Assembly (NCBI GenBank): GCA_003168265.1
Contig: PMSV01000024.1
Location: 248,001 to 312,000 of the forward strand
Reading direction: 5' to 3'
DNA length: 64,000 nucleotides
Source: Chitinophagaceae bacterium
Lineage (GTDB): Bacteria; Bacteroidota; Bacteroidia; Chitinophagales; Chitinophagaceae
Translations under genes and position numbers: made by a program
The notes under the pieces: model-generated
What the model saw: the letters and a program-made list of their open reading frames with translations, nothing else
The model's database searches: none
What the model was told of the DNA's origin: nothing
Shown: positions 15,741 through 23,740 of the stretch, one piece after another
How the letters are laid out: each line of letters begins with the position of its first letter
Position numbering within the stretch: the first letter of the stretch is position 1

Positions 15741-16418
15741 TCAGAATCTTTTCTTCTTGAATTTATTATCTCTGCCGCCGTTGTTGCGGTTGTTATTGTT
15801 CCTTGGCTGGAATTTCTGATTGCGTTTGTTGCGATAATCGCCATAGCCTCCCCGGTCCCTGTTTTCATTGGGGCGGAAGCTTTTCACGTAGGGGGTATTG
15901 GTGAATTCCAATTGCCCTCCCGTAAGGTTTTTGAGTTCGCCCTGAATGGCATCGTCGTGGACAGTCTCCTTATGCCAGTTATTGTAGGCGAGTTTCATGT
16001 AATATGCGATCGCATTTGCAAAACCATTTCGCTTGTCTAATTGCTCCTCCTGGAGCGCTTTATTGATCACGAGCTCAAGATTCTTTCCCAGATGGGAAAA
16101 TTTCGGATAGCGTTTGGGGTAAGGGAGTCTTTTAGGTTTTGATTTCAGGGTTTCCCGGGTTGGAATGGGATAGGGGGAAGAAACCTTTAATTTGAAATCG
16201 GATATCAGGAAAAGATGGTCCCATAATTTATGCCGGAAATCCTCTACATTTTTCAGGTGGGGATTCAGAAATCCCATCAGCTCGATGACAGCATAAGCAT
16301 TTTTCTGACGCTTCTCAGTATCTTCCAGGGAAAGCAGGTATTCGATCATCTTTTGTATATGCCTGCCATATTCCCTGATCACCAAATGGTTCCTTGTGGT
16401 ATTGTATTCCATTTCCAT
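15741..16418 (-). CDS. DUF4290 domain protein with Arg/Asn/Gly-rich tail
   Basis: 225 residues from the ATG at 16418 (MEMEYNTTRNHLVIREYGRH). The track start at 16439 is a TTG inside the promoter -7 box and cannot be translated. Residues 1-175 are the DUF4290 family, all helical and confined to Bacteroidota as far as known, without assigned function. The last 45 residues are low-complexity and basic (RDRGGYGDYRNKRNQK, then a run of Asn, ending KFKKKRF), the composition of RNA-binding tails. No signal peptide. It is preceded by the best promoter in the window and followed by a terminator/attenuator before murA, so murA may share its transcript. Confidence 0.85.
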   Translation of the reverse strand: MEMEYNTTRNHLVIREYGRHIQKMIEYLLSLEDTEKRQKNAYAVIELMGFLNPHLKNVEDFRHKLWDHLFLISDFKLKVSSPYPIPTRETLKSKPKRLPYPKRYPKFSHLGKNLELVINKALQEEQLDKRNGFANAIAYYMKLAYNNWHKETVHDDAIQGELKNLTGGQLEFTNTPYVKSFRPNENRDRGGYGDYRNKRNQKFQPRNNNNRNNGGRDNKFKKKRF

Positions 16419-16436
16419 AGCGAAGTAATAATTCAA

Positions 16437-16468
16437 CAAACCTACATGAAATACCGTAAACGGTCAAA
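16437..16468 (-). promoter_or_regulatory. Promoter of the DUF4290 (and murA) transcript
   Basis: On the minus strand TTTG (16465-16468), 20 bases, TAGGTTTG (16437-16444): exact -33 and -7 elements at the expected spacing for the Bacteroidota primary sigma factor. The ATG follows 18 bases after the -7 box. It is the cleanest promoter found in the window. Confidence 0.75.
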
Positions 16469-16510
16469 GTCGGTTAAAGATTTTATGTCCGGCGCCCTTT
16501 TTCAAAAAAT

Positions 16511-16541
16511 AAGGCCCTCATTTCTTTAAAGCGAGGGCCTT
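16511..16541 (-). terminator. Terminator of the T9SS-sorted protein gene at 16566
   Basis: AAGGCCCTC and GAGGGCCTT form a 9-bp stem around a 13-base loop; on the minus strand it runs into ATTTTTTG. It lies 25 bases beyond the stop codon of the 396-residue protein. Confidence 0.8.
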
Positions 16542-16565
16542 GAATATTCTGACATGACCTGTAAG

Positions 16566-17756
16566 CTATTCTATGATTATTTTGGTAATGTATTGCAGGT
16601 TATTTCCTTTATCCAGCACATGAAGGTAATAAATTCCGGAAGCGGGTTTGCTGTTCAGGTTCATCCGGATCTGATTTGAGCCGGAGATGGTCACCGGTTC
16701 ATGCTGGATGATTTGCCCCGTGGTGCTGACCAGGTCAAGTTCAAAATTGCCATTCATCACCTGGTCGAATTCGACAACAGCATAACTAACCACCGGGTTG
16801 GGATAGGTATGAAGGCTGGCCATGCCCGGGCTATTGCTCAGGTTTACTGATTTTACTTCAGAATAAATAACGGTTTTTCCATCGGCTGCCGTCCTTTTGA
16901 GACGGAAATATATCTTTCCCAATTGGGCCGAAGGAATGGGGAAATTGTATTGGTAGAAAGCCGGTTGGCCGCCAGCAGTACTGTCTGAAAATTCGGTCCC
17001 GGAAACCAGGAAATGGGACCCATCCGTGCTGTATTCGATATCATAACGGATACCCGGCTCTTCATTTGGGGCCTGCCAACTGACTAACACAGAACCGCTG
17101 TTGCGTGCCGCTGTGAAATCGCTGATTTCAGTTGCCAGGACACTGGCATTGCACCAATAATAGATCAATTTGAAATTTCCCCAGTAATTGGTGATGATCT
17201 GGTCCCCGTAGTTCAAACCTCCACCCCCGATGGAGTTTAGCCCTCCTCCCAAAGTATAGGTGTAACTGACGGTTCCGGTCGATCCCAGATAAGGAGCACT
17301 ATTGGCTGTATTAGTGGAGTCGGGGATATTCTTAAAAAGGCTATCCGGACCATAGGTGATGCTGTCGCCGGGTGACCCGTTAGCCTGCAGGGAGTCCGGC
17401 CCATAGATCTTTGTAAAGGTCTGATCTACAGAAATGCCGGGACCGGTAATGCTGTTGTCAACTATCAGCAGGAAAGAATAACTTTCCGCTGTGCTGGCCA
17501 GGTTCCAGGCGTTGGTGGTGGTCACCCCTGAAATGGTATCGAGGAAACTGATGCAACTCAATGTCCCGATACTCGGATTGAATTTAGGAAAACTGATTGT
17601 TGAGGAGGGGGCATTTGTATTAAGCAAGGTGTCTTCATAAATGACCATATTTGGTGTGACACCTCCGGAGCATAGACATTGTGCGCAGCTATTTAGTGGG
17701 CCCAATGTCAACAGCGATCCACAGATTGCAAGAAACACAGTGTAGACATTTTTCAT
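16566..17756 (-). CDS. Secreted protein with type A T9SS C-terminal sorting domain
   Basis: 396 residues. Signal peptide about 1-25 (MKNVYTVFLAICGSLLTLG), a beta-rich middle with little similarity I recognise, a fibronectin-III-like unit around residues 205-300 (SVLVSWQAPNEEPGIRYDIEYS), and a C-terminal type A sorting domain: HTYPNPVVSYAVVEFDQ, then SGIYYLHVLDKGNNLQYITK. The CTD directs export across the outer membrane by T9SS and is cleaved off (established for the family). The cargo function is unknown; the Gly/Ser/Asn-rich body suggests a cell-surface protein. It has its own promoter and terminator, so it is monocistronic. Confidence 0.85.
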   Translation of the reverse strand: MKNVYTVFLAICGSLLTLGPLNSCAQCLCSGGVTPNMVIYEDTLLNTNAPSSTISFPKFNPSIGTLSCISFLDTISGVTTTNAWNLASTAESYSFLLIVDNSITGPGISVDQTFTKIYGPDSLQANGSPGDSITYGPDSLFKNIPDSTNTANSAPYLGSTGTVSYTYTLGGGLNSIGGGGLNYGDQIITNYWGNFKLIYYWCNASVLATEISDFTAARNSGSVLVSWQAPNEEPGIRYDIEYSTDGSHFLVSGTEFSDSTAGGQPAFYQYNFPIPSAQLGKIYFRLKRTAADGKTVIYSEVKSVNLSNSPGMASLHTYPNPVVSYAVVEFDQVMNGNFELDLVSTTGQIIQHEPVTISGSNQIRMNLNSKPASGIYYLHVLDKGNNLQYITKIIIE

Positions 17757-17798
17757 GGGTTACTGGATTTGATGGTGAACTATAAGGATTTCTTATTG

Positions 17799-17830
17799 CT
17801 AAATTATTCTGAATCCGATTGAGTTGCAAA
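17799..17830 (-). promoter_or_regulatory. Promoter of the T9SS-sorted protein gene at 16566
   Basis: On the minus strand TTTG (17827-17830), 20 bases, TAATTTAG (17799-17806), one mismatch to TAnnTTTG. The ATG is 42 bases downstream. The spacer matches the promoters at 6152 and 16437. Confidence 0.6.
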
Positions 17831-17933
17831 GTGTTTTTACCTTTGGGAGTCTGGTATTAAAACAACCTGTAATCAAGGGCTTTTACGTGTCATTTTAGGG
17901 CCTTCCCAGAGGCATATTTTCAAGATATTTCAT

Positions 17934-19025
17934 ATGGTAAAATCGAAAGTCCTGGTCGATTTGCTCTCTTTCCGGTCTTCCGGTCTTTCACCCTCGGTAA
18001 AACGCTCAATTCTCTTTCATTATCATAGCCTTATAATTCTGAATCCTGACAGGGAATGGGTTTTTGTTCTTGAGGAGGAAGATTCCCTGCCTCCAGATCT
18101 TTCAGGATTTGAAGCGGTCAGTTTCATTCGGGTCAAAAAATGGCCCGGATGGATCGGATGGAGTCTGTGGTATGGGCACAGGTTGCCTGCCCTTTTAAAA
18201 AAACTGAAGGCAGACTGCTTTTTCGGATTGGGATCGGCCGCTTATATTAAAAGGGAAGGGCTCCGCCAGATCATCTGGCTTCCAGGGAAAAGAGGCTTTT
18301 CGGCTGGTAAGGATCAGCATGCCAAATATTGTCACAAACGATTGAAAACTACCCTAGTAACTGCTGATTTAGGTCTTGTCTTTTCCCTCAAAACCAAGGA
18401 AATTCTTGGGCGGGAATGGCCTGGGACAATGCCGTCTCTAAAATTATTCGAAGGTTTTGAGCAGTCTTTTAAGCCCCTGGCTTTGGATGAAAAGGAGGAG
18501 GCAAAAACGAAATTTGCCGGCGGGAAGGAATATTTTCTTTGCCTGGATGGAAAGGGAGAAGCAGAAATAGTCAGTCTTCTAAAGGCATTTTCGATATTCA
18601 AGAAGCGGCAGCAAACCAACATGCGCCTGGTCCTGACAAGCGGAGAGTGGATTAAAGAAAAACTCAGTTTCTACGCATACAGGGAAGAGTTGAGCCTGAC
18701 CGGCGACCTCAAACAGCAAGAATTCAGACTCCTGCTTTCTGGTGCATATGCCTTGATCGACCTGGGCTCGGAGTTCCTCATCGACCTTTATCATGCTTTC
18801 GCGGCCGGGGTACCTGTCCTTGCTGCGGGTAAAGAGTTGACAAAAGAGCCATTCTTTCCGGCCCTGTTTAATGCGGGCTGGCTTGACCCTCAATCCATGG
18901 CCAGAGAATTCATGACGGTTTACACGAATGAAAAACTGCGTTTTTCTAAGATCGAATCGGGAAATCGATACTGGACAGATCATAAAAAGGATTCCGAAGA
19001 AGGCGGAGCATTTGGATTGCTATGA
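17934..19025 (+). CDS. Divergent GT-B glycosyltransferase-like protein
   Basis: 363 residues, no signal peptide. The C-terminal half follows the GT4 pattern: a LSLTGDLKQQEFRLLLSGAYALIDLG stretch, then SEFLIDLYHAFAAGVPVLAAG, where GT4 enzymes carry the E-x7-E donor-site motif. Aligned on the AGVPV end, the two acidic positions are Ser and His here, so the usual catalytic and nucleotide-binding glutamates are missing. The N-terminal half (VLVDLLSFRSSGLSPSVKRS, DCFFGLGSAAYIKREG) fits a GT-B acceptor domain. It could be an inactive or substrate-shifted glycosyltransferase in surface polysaccharide assembly; the function is uncertain. It lies upstream of gldC with a 51-base gap. Confidence 0.6.
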   Translation: MVKSKVLVDLLSFRSSGLSPSVKRSILFHYHSLIILNPDREWVFVLEEEDSLPPDLSGFEAVSFIRVKKWPGWIGWSLWYGHRLPALLKKLKADCFFGLGSAAYIKREGLRQIIWLPGKRGFSAGKDQHAKYCHKRLKTTLVTADLGLVFSLKTKEILGREWPGTMPSLKLFEGFEQSFKPLALDEKEEAKTKFAGGKEYFLCLDGKGEAEIVSLLKAFSIFKKRQQTNMRLVLTSGEWIKEKLSFYAYREELSLTGDLKQQEFRLLLSGAYALIDLGSEFLIDLYHAFAAGVPVLAAGKELTKEPFFPALFNAGWLDPQSMAREFMTVYTNEKLRFSKIESGNRYWTDHKKDSEEGGAFGLL

Positions 19026-19076
19026 GCAGGCAATCAGGATAAATCGGTGTAAATTGCCCGCTCAGAGAATTGAAAC

Positions 19077-19424
19077 ATGAAAAATTCAACCATCCATATT
19101 GATGTGCAATTAGATGATAAAAACCTGCCCGAACAGATCAAATGGAATGCTTCCGATTCCAGCTTGGTGCGGGAACAGGAGGCAAAAGCCATGATGCTGA
19201 CTTTTTGGGATGGGGTGGACAAATCTGCCCTGCGAATCGATTTGTGGACTAAAAACATGATGGTAGACGAAATGGCTGATTTTTATTATCAATCCCTGAT
19301 GGCGATGGCCGATAGTTTTCAGCGTTCCACTGGTAAAAAACAACTGGTGGAGGATATGAAGGAATTCGCGAAAGATTTTTACAAAAAATTCAGGGACCTT
19401 GATTTTGGAGAAAACAAAGCATAA
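19077..19424 (+). CDS. gldC: Gliding motility protein GldC
   Basis: 115 residues matching GldC over its full length: MKNSTIHIDVQLDDKNLPEQ, then KAMMLTFWDGVDKSALRIDL WTK and VDEMADFYYQSLMAMADSF. GldC is a small cytoplasmic protein required for gliding in Flavobacterium johnsoniae, with unclear molecular role (established). In many Bacteroidota it is adjacent to gldB; here gldB is not seen and the neighbour is yqeY, 5 bases downstream, so the two are co-transcribed. Confidence 0.9.
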   Translation: MKNSTIHIDVQLDDKNLPEQIKWNASDSSLVREQEAKAMMLTFWDGVDKSALRIDLWTKNMMVDEMADFYYQSLMAMADSFQRSTGKKQLVEDMKEFAKDFYKKFRDLDFGENKA

Positions 19425-19429
19425 ATATT

Positions 19430-19882
19430 ATGAGTCTGGAACAAAAAATAATGGCAGAATTGAAGAATGCCATGCTTGCAAAGAATGAGGCGGCACTCCG
19501 GGGATTGAGGGCTGTCAAAGCTGCGATCATACTCGCCAAAACGGCCGAAGGGGCAGGTGGGGAATTAAAGGAGGCTGATGAGACCAAGCTCTTGCAGAAG
19601 CTGATCAAACAGAGGAAGGATTCCCTGGAAATTTATGAAAAGCAAAATCGGCCGGACCTGGCAGTGAAAGAAAAGGAAGAAATATCCGTGATCGAAAAAT
19701 TTTTACCCAAACAAATGGATGAGGGGGAACTGAAATCCGTGATTGGGCGCATCATTTCCGAAACAGGTGCAACATCGGCTGCTGATATGGGGAAAGTCAT
19801 GGGCTTTGCTACCAAAGAACTTGCGGGTAAGTCGGATGGAAAAACGATTAGTGAAATAGTTAAGCAGTTGCTTCAGAAATGA
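19430..19882 (+). CDS. yqeY: GatB/YqeY domain protein
   Basis: 150 residues with the YqeY family layout: an N-terminal helical half (MSLEQKIMAELKNAMLAKNE, AVKAAIILAKTAEGAG) and a C-terminal half with EISVIEKFLPKQMDEGEL and ADMGKVMGFATKEL. It is related to the tRNA-binding tail of GatB and is thought to act with tRNA or amidotransferase systems, though its role is not settled. It begins 5 bases after gldC and precedes cvpA by 21 bases. Confidence 0.88.
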   Translation: MSLEQKIMAELKNAMLAKNEAALRGLRAVKAAIILAKTAEGAGGELKEADETKLLQKLIKQRKDSLEIYEKQNRPDLAVKEKEEISVIEKFLPKQMDEGELKSVIGRIISETGATSAADMGKVMGFATKELAGKSDGKTISEIVKQLLQK

Positions 19883-19903
19883 ATCCTGTTAAATGGATAG
19901 CAA

Positions 19904-20455
19904 TTGACCATAGATGTGTTGTTTATCATACTGCTGTTGCTGGCAATTATTAGAGGCTGGCGAAGAGGAATTATCGTAGGAATATTTTCGCTGTTATCCT
20001 TGTTTATCGGACTGGCAGCGGCGGTCAGGTTATCTGCCTGGGTGGCCGGAGCGATCAGGGAATATGCGAATCTTTCTTCCCGCTGGTTGCCTGTTCTGGC
20101 ATTCCTGCTGGTATTCGTTGGCGTGGTTTTGATAGTGAGATGGGCGGCCCTATTGATAAAATCCGTCGTGGACTTTGCGTGGCTTGGTTGGGCCGATAAG
20201 CTGGGCGGGATCCTGCTTTATGCCTGCATATATACGATCGTATTCAGCGTGATTCTGTTTTATGCCGGGAACCTGCATTTGATCTCCCCAACGATGAAAT
20301 CCTCCTCTGTATTCTATTCCTTCATTGAACCCTGGGGTCCGGTGTCGATCAATGCACTGGGGAAACTGATCCCCTGGTTTCAGGATATGTTTCGCCAATT
20401 GGAAAATTTCTTTTCCAGATTCGATGATCGGGCCGCTGCAATTCATTTTGTTTAG
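19904..20455 (+). CDS. CvpA family membrane protein
   Basis: 183 residues beginning with a TTG codon at 19904; the in-frame ATG codons are too far downstream and there is no alternative upstream. Four hydrophobic segments (about residues 2-20, 25-45, 65-85, 100-120) with RGWRRGIIVGIFSLLSLFIG and WLGWADKLGGILLY typical of the CvpA/colicin V production family. CvpA proteins are inner-membrane proteins involved in envelope stress and bile tolerance in enterobacteria; the exact function here is unknown. It is the end of the gldC-yqeY-cvpA group. Confidence 0.8.
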   Translation: MTIDVLFIILLLLAIIRGWRRGIIVGIFSLLSLFIGLAAAVRLSAWVAGAIREYANLSSRWLPVLAFLLVFVGVVLIVRWAALLIKSVVDFAWLGWADKLGGILLYACIYTIVFSVILFYAGNLHLISPTMKSSSVFYSFIEPWGPVSINALGKLIPWFQDMFRQLENFFSRFDDRAAAIHFV

Positions 20456-20520
20456 AAAACCTTTATGGAAGCCACTTTCCACAATGGGAATTACTAAGGT
20501 CCATTGATGTTTAGTTATTG

Positions 20521-20528
20521 TAAATTTG
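20521..20528 (+). promoter_or_regulatory. Bacteroidota -7 box upstream of the alpha/beta hydrolase
   Basis: TAAATTTG, exact TAnnTTTG, 68 bases before the ATG at 20597. No TTTG at the expected -33 position. Confidence 0.45.
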
Positions 20529-20596
20529 TCTCTTGGTAAATGGTATTTGACCTAAAACCTATATTTTAGCAATTGGTAATAGCGAGGAATCGAGTG

Positions 20597-21376
20597 ATGA
20601 TACAATACGAAATCAAACAGCAGGACAAATTCAAATACATCGAAGAAGGTGAGGGAGAGCCTTTGCTGTTACTTCATGGATTATTCGGTGCGTTGAGCAA
20701 TTTTGCGGGTTTGATTGATTATTTCCGGCTCCATAATAAGGTGATCGTGCCCATGCTGCCGCTTTTTGACCTGGATCTGCTACATACCACCGTGGGCGGT
20801 TTGGAGAAATTCGTGCATAAGTTCATCGAAAAAAGAGAATACGACAAGATTCATTTGCTTGGAAATTCATTGGGTGGCCATGTGGCCCTGGTGCATGTTC
20901 TGAAGCATCCTGAACGGATCAAGTCGATCATTCTTACCGGCAGCTCAGGTCTTTTTGAGAGTGGAATGGGGGATACCTATCCTAAGAGAGGCGACTATGA
21001 TTATATCCGGAAAAAAACGGAAGTGACCTTCTATGATCCCAGGACAGCTACCAAAGAACTGGTGGATGAGGTTTATGAGATCGTCAATAACCGGATTAAG
21101 GCAATCAAGATCATTGCACTGGCCAAAAGCGCAATTCGAAATAATTTGGGAGAAGAACTCAATCAAATCAAACAACCGACGTTATTGATCTGGGGCAATA
21201 ATGATACAATTACCCCCCCTTTCGTAGGAAGGGAATTTCATCGCTTGATTCCGAACAGTGAGTTGCACTTTATCGACAAATGCGGACATGCACCGATGAT
21301 GGAAGTTCAAGATGAATTCAACGAGATTTTGCATAAATTCCTGACAAAATTGAACCATCCTGCAACCGTAGCCTGA
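20597..21376 (+). CDS. Alpha/beta hydrolase
   Basis: 259 residues from the ATG at 20597 (MIQYEIKQQDKFKYIEEGEG); the TTG at 20573 in the track is less likely. Alpha/beta hydrolase fold with oxyanion-hole LLLLHGLFGALSNF, nucleophile elbow LLGNSLGGHVAL (Ser), an acid in WGNNDTITPP and the late histidine in DKCGHAPMMEVQDEF. No signal peptide, so cytoplasmic. The family includes esterases, haloperoxidases and acyl hydrolases; the substrate cannot be told. It is the first gene of a group with the CBS protein 32 bases downstream. Confidence 0.85.
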   Translation: MIQYEIKQQDKFKYIEEGEGEPLLLLHGLFGALSNFAGLIDYFRLHNKVIVPMLPLFDLDLLHTTVGGLEKFVHKFIEKREYDKIHLLGNSLGGHVALVHVLKHPERIKSIILTGSSGLFESGMGDTYPKRGDYDYIRKKTEVTFYDPRTATKELVDEVYEIVNNRIKAIKIIALAKSAIRNNLGEELNQIKQPTLLIWGNNDTITPPFVGREFHRLIPNSELHFIDKCGHAPMMEVQDEFNEILHKFLTKLNHPATVA

Positions 21377-21408
21377 GAAAAACCGTATTTTAACCAAATA
21401 CCTTTTAC

Positions 21409-22071
21409 TTGTTGAATAAAGAGATCATATCAACTTCCATACCTTCACTGAGTCCTGACGACCCTGTATTCCAGGCTCTGGACATTATGGCTGATTTTCA
21501 CGTTTCGAATCTGGCTGTCGTCAACGATGAGAAACTGATCGGAATTGTCATGGAAGCCGACCTGCTCAACGCTCCGGATGAATCGCTTCCGATTGGCCAA
21601 TTGCCCGGGCAACTTCCAAAAGTGGCGGTTCATGCCAATGCCCATTTCATAGAAGCTGTTCAACGTGCAAATGAATATAATCTCAGTGTGATCCCCGTCA
21701 TAGAAAAAGAGGAACTCTATGTCGGATCCATCACTACGGCGGACCTTTTGCAGCAACTCGGCAAACTGACTGGTATAAATGAGCCCGGAGGGATCATCGT
21801 ATTAGAAATGGAGCAAATCAATTTTTCTTTTTCAGAATTGAGCAAATTGGTAGAAACCAATGATGCCCATATTGTCCAGTTGAACAGTTATATGGACAAC
21901 CAGTCTAAAATGTTTTATGTAACCATTAAGATCAACAAATTCGAAATAGCCGATATCATAGCAACCTTTCAGCGCTATGATTATGTGGTGAAATATTTCT
22001 TTGGGGAAGAGCTGTACGAAAACGACCTGCGCTCGAATTATGAGCACCTGATGAACTATCTCAACATCTGA
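21409..22071 (+). CDS. CBS-pair domain protein (AcuB-like)
   Basis: 220 residues starting at a TTG codon (21409), because the first ATG lies 27 codons in, inside the first CBS motif. Two CBS domains (about residues 8-60 and 70-125: FHVSNLAVVNDEKLIGIVME and EYNLSVIPVIEKEELYVGSI) followed by a region with ACT-like strands ending in MNYLNI. CBS pairs bind adenosyl ligands and regulate partner proteins; the C-terminal part recalls AcuB-type architecture. In Bacteroidota this protein commonly precedes nadK and the bam cluster (recollection), which agrees with the position here. Confidence 0.8.
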   Translation: MLNKEIISTSIPSLSPDDPVFQALDIMADFHVSNLAVVNDEKLIGIVMEADLLNAPDESLPIGQLPGQLPKVAVHANAHFIEAVQRANEYNLSVIPVIEKEELYVGSITTADLLQQLGKLTGINEPGGIIVLEMEQINFSFSELSKLVETNDAHIVQLNSYMDNQSKMFYVTIKINKFEIADIIATFQRYDYVVKYFFGEELYENDLRSNYEHLMNYLNI

Positions 22072-22131
22072 TCTCCCCTGTCTCTTCTTTTTAACAATAT
22101 AAACTTAAGCCAGCCGGTTAGATTTGCAGGA

Positions 22132-23622
22132 ATGTTAAGAATGCATCCAAAATGGCTCAGCCTGCTGGCGGTGACGGCATTGTTTTACACTAATGCCTTA
22201 CCACAGTCTGCCGATGCTTTGGATCAGATGGCCTCCGCTCAAAATGCTTTCACGGGTCAGTCTGCTGCGCCCCTACCCCCATCCTCCCTGAATATTTCGC
22301 CCTTTGTGATCGGCCATATCTATGTCTCAGGCAACAAGATCACAAAACGCTATATCGTACTGCGTGAATTAAACTTTAAAGAAGGGGATTCCGTCTTGTT
22401 GCCTACCCTGGTAAAAAATTTTCAAATGGGGCATGACCGGCTGGTCAATACTCTTTTGTTTACAAGTGTAATTGTTTATGTGAAAGGTTTTCGGGGCTAT
22501 ACCGTTGATATAGGAATTGATCTGGTGGAGAGATGGTATATATTCCCCCTTCCCTATTTTCATCCGATCGACCGGAACCTCACCGTCTGGCAGGGTTATC
22601 ATTATAGCCTGAGCAGGGTGGATTATGGAATAAAATATACACAATATAATTTTTCCGGGCGCAACGACAACCTGATCGCATGGCTTTATACGGGCTATTC
22701 CAATGCAGCGGAAATTTCATATGATCAACCCTATTTCAATTCTTCTTTGAAAAGCGGACTGGGTTTCACTGTCCTTTATAGCGCGAACAAACAATTGGAT
22801 GCTATAACCCAGAATAACCAGCAATATTTTATCAATTCCGACAGCATTGGTTTTGCCGGTAAATACCTGAGTGAGGAATTCCGGCTTTCCTTTAGATATT
22901 ATTACCGGCCAGCGCTGACTACTCGTCACACTTTGAGATTTGGCATCGATAATATTAAGATTGATACCGCGGTACGTTATTATAACCCGGATTATTTCAG
23001 CAACGCAAAAAAACAATTACTCTTTCCGGAGATTTCCTATCAACTGGATTATAATAATGTCGATTATATCGCATATCCTCTGAGAGGCGCACTGGCCACC
23101 ATTAAATTCATCAAAAGGGGATTCAGTCCGGATATGAATCTTTGGCAATTGAATCTGCTTAGCGTGGAAAGTTTCAAACTGGCGCCCAAAACCTATTTCA
23201 GCACACAGAATATGGCTACCCTGAAACTTCCCTTCAATCAGCCTTTTTACAATCAAACCCTCTTCGGCTATGGAAATTTCTATTTGCGCGGCCTGGAAAA
23301 ATATGTAATCGACGGGGAAGGGGGGTTTGCGATCCGGAACAGTTTCTTAAGAGAGATCGTAGAATTCAGCCTGCCGGCGAATATACCTTTCCTGGGGCTA
23401 TATCATATACCTTTCCGGATTATGGCCAAAGCCTATTCGGACCTGGGTTATATTTATAACAGCGATCCTCTGCCAGGCAATTTCCTCACGAACCGTTTTC
23501 TCTATACTGAAGGGGTTGGTGTAGACATAGTAACTTCCTATGATTTTGTTTTCCGGATCGAATACAGTTTTAACCAATTAGGTCAAAACGGTTTATTTTT
23601 ACATATTCACAATGATTTTTGA
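22132..23622 (+). CDS. Short Omp85/BamA-like outer membrane protein with one POTRA domain
   Basis: 496 residues with a signal peptide (AVTALFYTNALPQS). One POTRA-like domain at about residues 62-130 (FVIGHIYVSGNKITKRYIVL and VDIGIDLVERWY), then a C-terminal barrel of about 350 residues with many Tyr/Phe strands such as YFNSSLKSGLGFTVLY. It ends in ...LHIHNDF with a terminal Phe, the usual outer-membrane signal. Omp85 proteins insert or move proteins through the outer membrane; this one is far smaller than BamA (908 residues, same cluster) with a single POTRA. The ATG at 22141 is an alternative start. Its partner or cargo is unknown. Confidence 0.7.
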   Translation: MLRMHPKWLSLLAVTALFYTNALPQSADALDQMASAQNAFTGQSAAPLPPSSLNISPFVIGHIYVSGNKITKRYIVLRELNFKEGDSVLLPTLVKNFQMGHDRLVNTLLFTSVIVYVKGFRGYTVDIGIDLVERWYIFPLPYFHPIDRNLTVWQGYHYSLSRVDYGIKYTQYNFSGRNDNLIAWLYTGYSNAAEISYDQPYFNSSLKSGLGFTVLYSANKQLDAITQNNQQYFINSDSIGFAGKYLSEEFRLSFRYYYRPALTTRHTLRFGIDNIKIDTAVRYYNPDYFSNAKKQLLFPEISYQLDYNNVDYIAYPLRGALATIKFIKRGFSPDMNLWQLNLLSVESFKLAPKTYFSTQNMATLKLPFNQPFYNQTLFGYGNFYLRGLEKYVIDGEGGFAIRNSFLREIVEFSLPANIPFLGLYHIPFRIMAKAYSDLGYIYNSDPLPGNFLTNRFLYTEGVGVDIVTSYDFVFRIEYSFNQLGQNGLFLHIHNDF

Positions 23623-23740
23623 GCAATGGGTTCCTTCTTCTAAAAATTTTCCATGAAACCAAGGATCAGCAATTTGGCTCAAACAGAGCAGTCTATATGC
23701 GAGGTTCCGGCTGGCAAACAGAAAAACTAGATATTTGAAG

